Source of the DNA: Corbicula japonica | Taxonomy: Eukaryota > Mollusca > Bivalvia > Venerida > Cyrenidae | NCBI GenBank assembly: GCA_038501625.1 | Contig: JAZAYU010000183.1 | Location: 434,001 to 498,000, forward strand | DNA length: 64,000 bases | Direction: 5' to 3' | Shown: positions 32,990 to 44,848 of the stretch, piece after piece | Layout: each line of letters begins with the position of its first letter | How positions within the stretch are numbered: position 1 is the stretch's first letter | Program-made: the position numbers and the translations under genes | Notes under the pieces: generated by a model | Database searches by the model: none | What the model saw: the letters and a program-made list of their open reading frames with translations, nothing else | Told to the model about the DNA's origin: nothing

Positions 32990-35519
32990 GCTACTAAACG
33001 CGCACCTCCAGTCCCGACGGTGATACCGGTAAAATGAGGTGCGCGTATTCCGGTGAGCGAGGTGCGTGTACAAATTCGACAACAAAAAGGTAGGTGATGT
33101 CTTTTTAGCAATATTTTCACAATCTGTACAAACGTTGCCAAAAAAGTAAAAACATAGTTCGACCTTAATTAGAATAAACTTTAAGTGCATATAGTAGTTT
33201 CCCTGAAATCGTTGGATTCGCTGAGATTTCCTCATTCTCCCTCGGAACTGAAGTGAGATTCAACAGGTTGATCAACAGAAAATCAGTAGTTTTTCTCCAA
33301 AATGACAATTTGCTCCATATCTATTGTAACAGTCGATCAGCATTAGTTATAAAACATACTTAAATCTTATTTTTCGTTGTGAAATCGATTTTATAGAGAT
33401 ACTTTCTGTTAAAATTTGATTGGGACTGGAGGTGCGAGCTCGGGACTGGAGGTGCATTATAAAATTTGTAAGGATAAAAAGTTACAAACGCGGAGTAGGT
33501 AAATGAGCAAATAAGGTAAACGAATAAGGAAAGGAAAATAATACGTCGCATTATTATCATTCTGGGATCTCACGTCATATATATTTATTGCAATTTTGAC
33601 AGAATACACACTTATAAACACTAAATTTGTCAAATTATTTACTCTAAAGAAATCATCTAAAATGAAAGAACTGCTTTTTATGACCATTCAATGTTAAGAT
33701 CCATTTCTCCCAGTAATGATTGAACATCAAACACTCCGGTTAAATTTAAAATGCCAGCTGACATTTTAGATGTTCTCGGATGTAGTGTAATATTGAAATA
33801 CCTGATGATGGTGAGAATGAATATATAGATGACCTGTTGAGAGACAAACCAAGTGATCAATTTCGGTATAAAGCAAAGATTGAATGGTCATCAAAAAGCA
33901 GTTATTTCTTTTTAGATGATTTTTTTGATTAAATAAATTGACAAATTCTGACGAAGGTGTATTTCCAGCGGAATGACGAAGCTTTGTTTTCTTTCTATAT
34001 GGGGAACGTCCAGGTGAAAAAAAAAACTGGTTAACTTTTCTTTTCAGCAGTTAAGAAATTTTCTTGGTTCTGGAAAGTTTAAGCTCTTGTCTCTCTTTTT
34101 TAATTTTGAAACCCATTTTTAAAAATGTATGGCCAATGTCTCATGAGTGCCTTCAACAAAAAAGTATAGTACTAGATAATATAATATATAAAGCAGTTCA
34201 ATGCTTTTTCAAATGAGAAACTCTCATGAAAGTACCATAACAATAACATAAATGTGTAAAGATATTTTGCTGACTGGTTACATTTAAATTTACTTGTCCG
34301 TCAGGTGTCTATTAAGCACTATATATTTATGTTTATAAGTGTGTATTCTGTCAAAATTGCAATAAATACACTTAACAACTTTTTTAAGTATACACCTTCG
34401 TACTGGGGCATTACTGGCTTGATTTTTGGGCTATTGCCCTAAAACTTTAAATAAACCTTACAATGGATGCTAACTTATTTATTAGTAAAACTTCATTCAA
34501 AATTACCGACAAATTGACTGCTCAAAATCATTTAGAATACTGACACCCACAGAATACAAATTCACACAATCAGTTAATAAAGCGGATGTTCAACTTAATA
34601 AACGAATTACGCGTACATATAAATGAACATATGGAACCTAGAAATATGAAGTATTCTATTTCTGTTAAATTAAAATCATTTCATTCTTATCTTAATGTTT
34701 TATAACTGTTTACAGTCCAACCCACTTTTGGAGAAAATCAGTTTGAATGCATAAAATGTAGTCGCCTATCTTTTAGTTTTCTTATATGCCTGTTAAATTG
34801 GACCAATTTTTCTAATAAATCAGTTAGTATTTATTGCATTTTATTGAAAGTTTTAGAGCGATAGCTCAGTTATCAAGCCAGTAATGCCCCAGTACAAAGG
34901 TGTATACTAAGAAAAGTTGTTAAGTGTATATATGACGTGAGATCCCAGAATGATAATAATACATCGTATTATTTTCTTTTCCTTACTCGTTTACCTTATT
35001 TGCTCATTTACCTACTCCGCGTTTGTAAGTTATTATCCTTACAAATTTTATAATGCACCTCCAGTCCCGAGCGCGCACCTCCAGTCCCAATCAAATTTTG
35101 ACAGAAAGTATCTCTATAAAATCGATTTCACAACGAAAAATAAGAATAAAGTATGTTTTATAACTAATGCTGATCGACTGTTACAATAGATTTGGAGCAA
35201 ATGGTCATTTTGGAGAAAAACTACTGATTTTCTGTTGATCAACCTGTTGAATCTCACTTCAGTTCCGAGGGAGAATGAGGAAATCTCAGCGAATCCAACG
35301 ATTTCAGGGAAACTACTCAGTGCACGTAAAGTTTATTCTAATAAGGGTCGAACTATGTTTGTATTTTTTGGCAACGTTTGTACAGTATGTGAAAATATTG
35401 CTAAAAAGACATCACCTACCTTTTTGTTGTCGAATTTGTACACGCACCTCGCTCACCGGAATACGCGCACCTCATTTTACCGGTATCACCGTCGGGACTG
35501 GAGGTGCGCGTTTAGTAGC
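32990..35519. repeat. Foldback: ~650-bp inverted arms, ~450-bp loop
   Basis: The left arm is 32990-33582 plus 34368-34423. The right arm is 34872-35519 (reverse complement), about 95% identical by eye. The left arm is split by a 785-bp TA-flanked insertion; the right arm reads straight through that point (TCATATATACACTTAACAAC in reverse complement). GCACCTCCAGTCCC motifs recur in inverted pairs in both arms. Paired reading frames in the two arms (for example 33360-33560 minus and 34950-35189 plus) exist only because the arms are copies. Confidence 0.88.
33583..34367. mobile_element. 785-bp TIR element inserted in the foldback left arm
   Basis: There are 38-bp perfect inverted ends (33583-33620 and 34330-34367, beginning ATTTATTGCAATTTTGACAG) with TA on both sides. 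A second, internal hairpin has ~68-bp arms at about 33622-33691 and 33882-33952. No transposase. It is younger than the foldback it interrupts. Confidence 0.82.
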
Positions 35520-36129
35520 AGTGCATGGAATATTCATTCATTTAACAAATATATAATAGTGTATGATTTTGAGCCTGAAAATTCTGAAACTGAATTAGCC
35601 AAGATTGAAAGAAACTGCTTATTATGCCACCATTAATTACAAAAGAATGCCGAGAATTGTAGCACATTTTAACCGTGTTTCTTGTTTAAGAGTAGTGAGG
35701 CCAATATATAGGTGTAAAATATTTTTCCTGATCGACTTGGCAGATTTTTCGGCCAAAATGCGTTTACTTCGTATATACACGATGTCCTTAAATTGGAGGT
35801 AAACGTTTGAATTCAGCGATCTAGAGTCATTGTTCAGCGATCTAGAGTCATTGTTGTATGCGGCATCTGAAGCGATCACATTAACCACTTTTTCATTTTG
35901 TATTAACAAGTACCATTGACTTTTTTTTTAAAATGTAATACATAGATCCCTGAAAATACATCTTTCTTGAATGTATTATTCAACAGTCGAATAATTCTTG
36001 TTTTCACTAAATTCACATAGTTATGTTTTTCTCCTGGTGCAAGAAGAATAATTATACGATAATTTTACTCGTATCGTTTGCGTAATAGTTACCCGACTTG
36101 TTTGTATTTCCATTTATTTATCGTCGCTA

Positions 36130-36405
36130 CCGGTTGCCCATATGAGCGACGCCTCCAGAAGAGTGTTAGTCATTTTAGGTTTTTGGAGGATAGTGCAAGA
36201 TACAGAGGACTCTCCAATTCCAGAATCGTCCCTGGTTCTTTTAAGTGCCCGGTGTATAGCACCACTACACTGGACCTCGGTTTTAAGTCCCATCCGAACG
36301 ACTATATTAGTTATTTTAGTTGGAGAAGCGGGGGATCGAACCAGCGATCCCTGGACTCAGAGGCAGACACGCTATCCACTGAGCTAATTATCCGCTCTCA
36401 AGTTA
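36130..36405 (-). mobile_element. tRNA-derived SINE, minus strand
   Basis: On the minus strand the head reads TTAGCTCAGTGGATAGCGTG (box A) and GCTGGTTCGATCCCCCGC (box B) at about 36325-36400. The body extends to lower coordinates, with AGTTATATAGTCG-like and ACCGAGGTCCAGTGTAGTGG text. The stems do not form a proper cloverleaf. Confidence 0.7.
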
Positions 36406-36849
36406 CCCGACTTCAGGTGGTCCGCGCATTTAAAAGACACCAACATGCATACTAATTGGGAGGCGGAGTTTACCCAGAAAAAAGTATGGAAATTGATCGT
36501 CATTGGATAATTTGCTTTACCGTAACGTTTTTGATCTGTAAATTCATTTGAGACCTGAAGACACAATAACTTTATGACACGACAAATTTGAATAAACGGA
36601 TGTCGTCGAATTTAGAGCTTGTCAGATATTTGTCTGGGGTTGTAAACGGTTGGTGTTTCCCACAACAGTGCAAATGGCTCGGGGTACATTGAGCTGTTTA
36701 TTGAATATGAAACCATCCCGACAAAGATTAAAGGCATACCGGCAGATCAATCGTCCCATATAAGTTTGTCAATAAATTAAGGCATACCGGTGAATTAATG
36801 TATTTTTGAAAATTTAAGGGCACTTTGAAAGTCACCGAACCCTGACAAA

Positions 36850-36995
36850 TATGAAAATGTTTCAGGCCCGGTTTGATTAAGCTTGTTCATGGTTATTAAT
36901 TGAAATGCATATTAATCTACACGCCGCTAAGCCTGGGGTTGAGTGCAACTCAATACTTCAAAACGAACATTTACTGTAAAATTGTATATTTCTTT
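36850..36995 (-). repeat. Interspersed repeat family D, copy 3 (inverted)
   Basis: GGCCCGGTTTGATTAAGC and GGGGTTGAGTGCAACTCAAT are the reverse complements of the family D blocks at 11205 and 21935. Confidence 0.55.
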
Positions 36996-37689
36996 CTTAA
37001 ATCTAATTATAAAATTTAATGTTGCACACTGAGTGGTACAAGTTTTAACACGCCCGTGTTATTGTTAATTGCCTCTAACTGAAACGTTAATCTCACTAGC
37101 CAGCTTGCTCCGAAGAAGATCGGGTGACATATTAAAATGGTGTGAAAAAAATTAATTGACATATTTAATTTGAGGAGACGTGAGGGGACAATAGTAGACT
37201 CAATGTTAATTTATACTAAAAGGAAATATTTCAAAGCGATCGTAGCGTATCACATTCTCATTTAACATATTGTCTTCTGAATCCTAGTGAGCGATGCAAT
37301 TACTTGAGCAAAATGTAAGATAAGAAGGTAAAAACATTCAATACACTAAAACTATAATGTGATTTTTTCCTATTTGTGCTCCTTTGCAATGTTTTCCCTC
37401 ATATAGCAATGTTTTCATATAAATAAATTTGCCTGCATTCATCTCTGCGTATATTCTTTATGAAACGGAAGTGTGTAAATGACGTCACACCTCGTTGTTT
37501 TATCTCTCGCGAGACGAGATGTCAATAATGGCCGCTCTCATGCTACGCTCGAAAAAACGATTATCAGTGTAATTAAAAGAAAGTTTTACAATTATCGTAT
37601 TCGTCGTCATCAATTGATTACGAAAATTGTATTATTCAAAATACATTTTATCATTTAAACAAAGGTTATAATCAGCCGAACGTATTCCT

Positions 37690-37910
37690 TTAATAAGCTT
37701 GTCTCTTTACATGACGTGACCATATGCTATTTCTTTAGATTAATAAGCTTGTTTCTTTACATAAAGTGACAACTTGCTATTTCTTAAGTTTTATAAGCTT
37801 TTTCTGTTTACATAACGTGACAACTTGCTATTTCGTTGTGGTAATAAACTTGTCTCTTTACATGCCTCTTGTCTCTTTCTGTTCATCATCCAATGTGTCC
37901 AACTTCTCCT
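37690..37910. repeat. 50-bp satellite, right block
   Basis: Four or so units (TAATAAGCTTGTCTCTTTAC, ACATGACGTGACCATATGCT and diverged versions) continue the array after the 4.97-kb insertion. Confidence 0.88.
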
Positions 37911-39654
37911 TGATTTAATCTGAAATGAGAGCATTTCCAAATTAAACAAATGTACAAAAAGATAAATCTATAAAATCATTTTTCTACTAGACACCGTACA
38001 TATACTACTGTCCCTGTTCATTCAATATCCACACCCTGTTCACTTAAATTTGTTTTTGATGCTAGACTCTGTACACAAAGCTCATTCGTTTTCCGCAATA
38101 TTTTAAAAAAAAAGAAGCCCGAATTGATGAATGAGAGCTTTGATACAAATGAAGGAAAGTCTTTATTTTATCATTACAGACAGAGTTTCAGACAGCAAAC
38201 GGGCTTGATTATTGGAAAATATCAACTTTGTTCGCAAATGTCAACAACTCGGCTACACTTTATCGCAAAATAAACAAAAACTACCCAATGTGCTAAAAAA
38301 ATCAAATACTGCTTCAAAATCCAGACATAATTAGCTTCGCAATTTGTTATCTTTAGAGAAATTATGAAGTTACATGTATTATGGCGAAATATGTTGAAAC
38401 ATTACCGTGTGAACGCGACCTGAGCGTTTTTCTTTCGTTTCCGGTGTTTAGAGTTGCTATATCCTGTGAACGATGTACAATCATATGTTATAGTTTTCGT
38501 CGCTTATAATACATGTACCTGCATTTTCTGAAAATGGTTACTAGTTTCCGCAAATCGTGTCAGCGTGTTAAACTGTGAGATTAATGAATCATATGAAGTG
38601 GTAGATAACAGACAATACAATGAATATTGAATTTGATAAATTAATAATTCAACTTTATTCAGGGTAGCTATTTCTCAGTTAGGAAGTAGAAATGGGTAAG
38701 TCATTGTTCTTTTGTGCTATATTGCTGTATTAATTGCACATGTTGTTGTTGTTTTTTGTTGTTGAGGTGGGTGCGACTCGGAGGGGCTGCAGACTTCCCG
38801 AAAGTTGAAAAAAAGTGTCAGACATTTGGTCAGACAAGATGTAAAAATCGGTCTGACCGAAACAAATTCAGTCAGACCAGACCGAAACATGGTTAAAAGG
38901 TATAAGCAAGTATTAGGAGTTCAAATTTTTGTTTGACATTCGGTCTGATAACATAATAACTCATGTCAAACCGGTCCAAATTTTAACGAACCAGGTCCTT
39001 CGGTCTTTAAACTTTCGGGACAACTCGGGGCCGTCGGGAGGGGCTCAACAATACCCCAACGGTAATTATACGGACTAAGAGAATTGTAATTTAGTGTTTT
39101 TGCGACTAAATGGATTTTTAAAGATAAGGTATGCATCTTTAATAGCTGAATAAAAAGATTTTTTATCGTGTTAGTTTAAGTCCCAGTGAAAAAAAGTACG
39201 GAACCCTGCTTCCTTTTGAGTTGTGGTCAGATGTGAAATTTCCGAATTTCAAAGACAAAAATTAGTTAATCACATTCTTCTTTAAGAAATGTATGCGTTA
39301 GCCCTTAAGTCATTACAGTTCTTCAAAAACGGGTTAATTGTTTTCCACTGCCATGGTAAAATCCTTTGAATTTCTTTGAAAACCGCTCATAAGGATTCAG
39401 TTAGGCAGTTCAAACCTCAGTGGAAATGGCGAAACAATTTTGATTTCAAAATAAATAATTATTGTATGTTTTATGTTAAATCTAATATAAACTGCTTATA
39501 ATAAATGATCATGGCACATTTTATTTAATTTCTGAACGTTAAGTCAGTGTGCATAAGTTTCGAATATTTCGCAGGTACGCCGCTGTAATATTGATTATAA
39601 TTAATTTTATAATAGGTTCGTTCATTTTCCGAAAATATTACTACACTGCACTTT
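37911..39654. other. Intergenic with a weak inverted-repeat element
   Basis: No gene is seen. CTTCCCGAAAGTTGAA near 38795 and TTTAAACTTTCGGGACAA near 39005 form a short inverted pair around text rich in GTCAGACCGA-type words, possibly a decayed MITE. Confidence 0.4.
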
Positions 39655-40770
39655 ACACTAAACTTTAAATCGCGCGATGGTATTTATAGATACTAAAGTT
39701 TAAAGCTATGACATACAAAATGAGTGCGTTTTGCTAGCCTTTAAGTCACACAATTCAATTTATATATACATGAATTAAAGTCGAGATGATTTAATTGAAA
39801 CTAAGAAAGGAAATAATAAAATGTTCACATAAAAAATAAGTGCGTTTCGGCAGCCTTGGAATCGCGCGATTATATTTATAGATAGTAAATGATAGTGTCT
39901 TTACTTGGGTGCGAACCCGAACCGTACAGCGACAGCGTCAAGCCATGCGATTCCGATCACACCACCGATTGAATTAGCCGGGTCAACCCTAGACTAGCCA
40001 CTAGTCTGATAATTAGTTTTTTTTTCTTTTTATTTAATTTTTACACATCATAACAGACTTTTATTGTAGCCAGTCTATTTTCTATCATACTGCATTGAGA
40101 GAGATGTCTGAATTGAAGTTCAGATAGAGATGTAGACTGGCTCAAGATAATTAGCTGGAGAATTAATAAAAATAAAATACTTCATCGCCTGGAATCCAGG
40201 CTAGGTCAACCCCTGAAAAGGTTGATTTTTCGGATAACCCTGATAAACGTAATAATCACTGTATGACATCGATAACTGATTATTTTAAGGCGATTCATTC
40301 AAATAAAATGATGAAATTTGCCATACAACTTAAGTATGTTTGCAGCTTTAAACAATTTATAGGTACTTAAGTTAAAGATTTTTCATTAAAAAAGAGGAAT
40401 TATTTATAAAATTTCGATAAACAAATGATTGTTTTGCAGACTTTTAATCTCGCGATGATATTTTTGATAGTTTAGGTGATTATAAAAAAATAAAATGAGG
40501 AATAATGAATATTCGATATACAGAATATTTGTTTAGGCAGACTTTAAATCGCGCGATGATATTTATAGATCCTGAAGTTCAAGGTCATTCATTTGCATAC
40601 TAAGAGGAAATAATGAAATTTTGATAAATTAACAAATTAATTGTTTCTTGGCAGTCTTTAATGACCGATGATATTTACAGGTACTATAGTTTAAGGTGAT
40701 TTATTTAATAAAAAGAAGAAATTTAATAATAAGTGTTGATTTACAAAATACGTGTTTTGGTAGCCATTGA
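39655..40770. repeat. Degenerate ~115-bp tandem repeat
   Basis: The phrase CTTTAAATCGCGCGATGATA + TTTATAGATACTAAAGTT recurs near 39660, 39855, 40440, 40545 and 40660, each followed by GGTGATTCATT-like and AATAATGAAATTTTG-like text. A tRNA-like SINE head (minus strand, ~39905-39990) and a SINE body piece (~40220-40290) interrupt it. Confidence 0.65.
39905..40290 (-). mobile_element. SINE fragments inside the tandem repeat
   Basis: 39905-39990 read on the minus strand gives CCGGCTAATTCAATCGGTGG and a box-B-like GTTCGGGTTCGCACCC. 40220-40290 has GATAACCCTGATAAACG and AACTGATTATTTTAAGG, the family E body. They may be two different insertions. Confidence 0.45.
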
Positions 40771-42529
40771 GATGAAGGAGTACACACTTAAATTATATCC
40801 GTTAATACCAATACATTTGTTTAAATCTCGTTTTGTGGAGGCAAAATAACCCTCACTTCAGTGTAGTTATCAGTTTCAATTATCTCCCTTGATGGTAATA
40901 TGCTAATTTCAAACCTTGCAGAATGTCAATCATTGTGGGTGTAAGTAAGAGTTTAAAGGCAAAATTGAACTAGACCGATTATTCTTTTTTGAGGTGATGG
41001 GACGGGAGGAGGATACGGACGTTATGCACTGTGTCTGTCTCGTGCACGGTTGGTCAAAGATCTGTATCAAGGCACATTCAAACAGAACAGCGGAACTGTT
41101 TTCTGTTAAATAAAATTCATTAAGTCCACTGTACTACTGTACAATGTCTTAAGGAATCAAAATTACACAGTAACGGTTTTATGGTTATTTGATCTTATGT
41201 ACTGTATATTTCATATCAAAGGTCATTGTTTACAACTTGCTGAATTCTGTGTAACACAAAGCTCTCATTTAGTTCCTTAGACATGGCTGTACAAGTTGTA
41301 AAACGTAGATCACCTTAATCATAAATCACACTGATTTAATTCATCTCTTGTTTTTCACTGGATGACTGTTAAATTTGTTCGTCTTTCTGTTGGTCTACGT
41401 GGACAGTGTAATTGTGTTTATGGCTATATGCTCTTAACCAATTTCACTTTTGTTAGAGCAAATGATTCTGTTACCCCAAATCATGTGAAATCACATGTAA
41501 TCGTAATCGTAACTGTTAAACGGGTACCGTAGTTACATAAGGTCAAAAACCGTGGATGCATATCAAACACAATCAATTTTAGTTTTTGAAAGAAAGTGAA
41601 CAAATAAATCTTTAACGTATCTGACGCTATCTTCTTTACTTGGCATATACTTTTTAACCGGTTTGAAGTGCATTCAAATGATTCTTATAACATCTTGCAA
41701 GACAACAGAGACACAAGAATATTCAACAAAACACGTTATTAAATTTTATGCAAAATATCTGCCTAGTTTCTGTGTATTTGAAAGATTGCTATTACGCAAA
41801 GTATTTCAATATATCTATTGGCAAACATATCATTTGTATAATGCAGCAAATGTCATTCTTTTCAGTGAATAAAATATCGACCGTCGTTTTATACCTTTTG
41901 TTACTTTATATTTATGTTGTAAAAAATAAAAGAATTGAAACGAAAATTAGTAAGATACGTTACGAAAAAGTAAGATACGTTATGCTATGCATGACATATC
42001 GAACCTTCTTTCGTTCATTTATTGTATTACTAGGATAAAATACAAAGTTTAAAACCTGAATACAGCAAGCAAACATTGTCATCAGATTTACATAATAAAG
42101 ACAAAATTGCACATAGAAATGTGATTATATACTTAACATTTAATAAGATACATTACCAAGCACATACTAAAACAAAAGAAAAACCGTTTGCATGACGACG
42201 TTAAATTTCACGGATAATATACCAAACAACTCATACGTGAAATAATTTTATGCTGAGCTACAATATTTTGTGTCAGTTCGTCCAAATAATGTCAGGGTTT
42301 TCAAGAAATTCGAGTAAAACTTCCTTCCTGTCTTCTTTCGGTTTGAAAGTGAAAACTATTTTGCTGTACTTAAAATTTCTGATAGGTGACCACAACATAT
42401 TGTTGATAAGTGTTATCTGATATCCGTTTCAATTTTCTAAAACATTTTTTAAAAACGGTTCCAGAAATCTCTTAAAAACGGTATTTCCTTTTTGTTTGTT
42501 CGTTCTATGTAAATAAAGCTTTTTTTATC
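40771..42529. other. Intergenic, no gene seen
   Basis: AT-rich sequence. The 96-codon frame at 41748-42038 has hydrophobic, AT-driven composition and no recognisable family. Confidence 0.45.
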
Positions 42530-42762
42530 AAATATAATTACTGAGCATCAAAACTTAAATAGATCTACTGGACACTATATTTCTATGCGTTCTTTGGTTT
42601 GCCAGTGGGAATTAATGTATTTTTTTAAATACAGCTAAATGATATGCTCTTGGAACACTTCAGAGGTCTTTTCCCTAATTTTTTGAAGCTGGCTTTTTCT
42701 TTCCGTATTATCTCCACAACATAATGTAGTTAGATCTTTTTATCAGGTTTGCACACGTTACA

Positions 42763-43032
42763 TTATATAAATATCACATCCCATTGGGGGAAACAGTAAG
42801 AAATGTTAACCCGAGAGAAGTAATGTCAACCGAGGCGTTGGTCATAGTCAAGATCTCTAAAAAACAAATGTTCGGTGTAATAAAATAAATATCACATCCC
42901 ATTGGGGGAAACAGTACGAAATGTTAACCCTTGAGAAGGTAATGTCAACCTCGGCTAACGCCTCGGTTGACATTACTTCTCTCGGGTTAACATTTCGAAC
43001 TATTTCCCCAAAGGGATGTGATATTTATATAA
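42763..43032. mobile_element. Foldback MITE with a duplicated left end
   Basis: TTATATAAATATCACATCCC occurs at 42763, its AAATATCACATCCC core again at ~42887, and the inverse GGGATGTGATATTTATATAA at 43013-43032. Each carries the following GGGGGAAACAGTA and AATGTTAACCC text. The second left end and the right end make a nearly perfect ~70-bp hairpin. Confidence 0.8.
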
Positions 43033-43259
43033 TATGATCTTCAGTATTGTGAATGGATGCAAATGTTTTTACCTGTAAAATTCACGTTTGTATTTTTATG
43101 TTGTGTGATTTTCATAATATATGCAACATACTTTTCAGAATAATGTTTGCAATGATATAGTCTTTGTTTTATTTTAAAGAGTTCAACTTCCTAGGAAAAT
43201 CCCCCTTTTTTCTTTTTTTTTAATTACCCCACCGAAGGAGCGTGTTTGTGATACCTTAA

Positions 43260-43464
43260 GGTAGTCTAACTGTAATGATTTCCCGCGCTTTTTTCTGGAA
43301 TGTCGGGAATACTCGGTTAACTGTCGCCAACAGTCGACAAAAATAGATGTCGCTTCGGTTACTATCGGCTCTGACGAGTAGCGTCGGAAGTTACCGAAAG
43401 CGAGCCGATGTTTGACGACGTCGCAAATTTATGCGCGGGAAAGCATTACAGTTAGAAGACTACC
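43260..43464. mobile_element. 205-bp TTAA-flanked MITE
   Basis: GGTAGTCTAACTGTAATGAT, TTCCCGCGC at the left and GCGCGGGAAAGCATTACAGT, GACTACC at the right are ~30-bp inverted ends with TTAA on both sides (43256-43259, 43465-43468). The interior is CG-rich and itself partly palindromic. Confidence 0.85.
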
Positions 43465-44423
43465 TTAATGCACTACGTAGGTATTGGTAACGACCTTGAA
43501 CGTAGCATTCATACATACATTTAAAAAAGAATCAATATATACGTCAGTTCGTTTTAAACTAATACATTGAAATGTTGATCCATATATGAAAAAATGGTTC
43601 CATTCAATGTTCTTTTCAAATCTGAATCGATCTAAAGGTACCTTGGTTCTAAACACCGACGATTAAGTTCAATATATATTGTCACTATGAATTAATAGAA
43701 TTATGTTTGGTTCAATATGATCTGTTATCATTCAAGGTATTGTCGGAATTCAAATACATGAATCACCCAAACGGTTGCAGAAGTTAAAAAAGAAGAGAAT
43801 AATAAACAACTACAGGTTATAGACCACTAAATATTGGTGATCAGGCCTCTAAATGATTTTGTGCAGGGAATTTGCGGTCCGGTAACAGGAAGTCAAGCCT
43901 GATTGGTAGAAAATGAAAATTAGTATTTTAAAAAGAACACTATTTTGATAAAATATAATGATTTTGTAGTAATTTGAATACAAATAGTATGAAATTGATA
44001 ATGAAAAAAGTGCAATTCAACTTTAAAAATAGCTATCATTTTTGACAGAATGTAAACAAAAGTTCCGCAGAGACTGGGGTGGTACACTTCTGGCTAAAAT
44101 GCCGAAAAAGTTTATTGGTAATGCTATGGTAGAATTGGTATTTGATGGTGTCTCTAGATTGGTTCTCTTGAGAACTGTAAGATTTTAAGGGCTTGACCCA
44201 AAAGTAAATTCAGAAATTGATGAAAAGTTATAATGGAAGTCTATGGAAAATGAATTAGTGGTATATAACCTACAGTAATTGTCCGGATGTATTAAACTGT
44301 TACCTGTGCATAGAATGCATGATCATCGAAACAAGTGAAAGTCGGCGATAGATAGAGAAACTTGAAAAAGATATACTATAACAGCGCACATGTGCAACTA
44401 AAGGTCAATAGTATTGTAATATA

Positions 44424-44505
44424 TACTGACTGAAAATGAAAACGCAACACTTTATTTTTTGGAATAATTTTGATCCAAAAATTGCGTTTTCATTGGCAGT
44501 CACTA
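44424..44505. mobile_element. Tc1/mariner-like MITE (family C), minimal copy
   Basis: TACTGACTGAAAATGAAAAC and the mirror GTTTTCATTGGCAGTCACTA, flanked by TA. The ends match the 20181 copy, but only an 82-bp hairpin remains. Confidence 0.7.
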
Positions 44506-44848
44506 TAGTTTACATATGAGAGCGAAAGATCAATCATAATGCAAAAGTTACATTTAACAGCTAAAAAATTATTTATATTATACATTTTGTAGCGTAGCTA
44601 CGATGTTTATAAGATATGCATTATAAGTTGAAACTACTAGATCTATTTAAGTTTTGATGCTCAGTAATTATATTTGAAAAAAACGCCATCGTGTAACAGC
44701 TCGTGTGTGAATTTATTCAATATGTACAATACCATATACTTATATTCTTATTCTACATGTCTGTTAACACATTTAAACATTCGGTAAACCACATTAATGA
44801 ACGGAAATGGTACTTTTCGACATAACTAAAGGAGTAGACGTAAATGCC

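Larger units (their letters stand above)
32720..37689. mobile_element. 4.97-kb TTAA-flanked element with terminal and subterminal inverted repeats
   Basis: AGGAATACGTTTGGCTG (32720-32736) is mirrored by CAGCCGAACGTATTCCT (37673-37689). TTAA flanks both ends (32716-32719, 37690-37693), and deleting the element with one TTAA regenerates the satellite text GATTAATAAGC. A second block, GACGTCATTTACACACTTCC, occurs inverted about 195-200 bp inside each end, as expected for internal transposase-binding sites. No transposase is present. The cargo is a large foldback (32990-35519), a SINE (36130-36405), a family D copy and AT-rich filler. Confidence 0.8.
42530..44675. repeat. Distant perfect 38-bp inverted repeat bracketing 2.1 kb
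   Basis: AAATATAATTACTGAGCATC (continuing to 42567) is exactly mirrored at 44638-44675. Similarity fades on both sides. The bracketed DNA contains three MITEs (42763, 43260, 44424) but no transposase. It could be the internal ends of a decayed transposon. Confidence 0.7.

Noticed and set aside
33360..33560. Small signal-peptide-like protein, apparently conserved with 34950-35189
   Set aside because: The two frames are the two arms of one foldback. The eight or so differing codons are all non-synonymous, which gives no sign of protein-level constraint.
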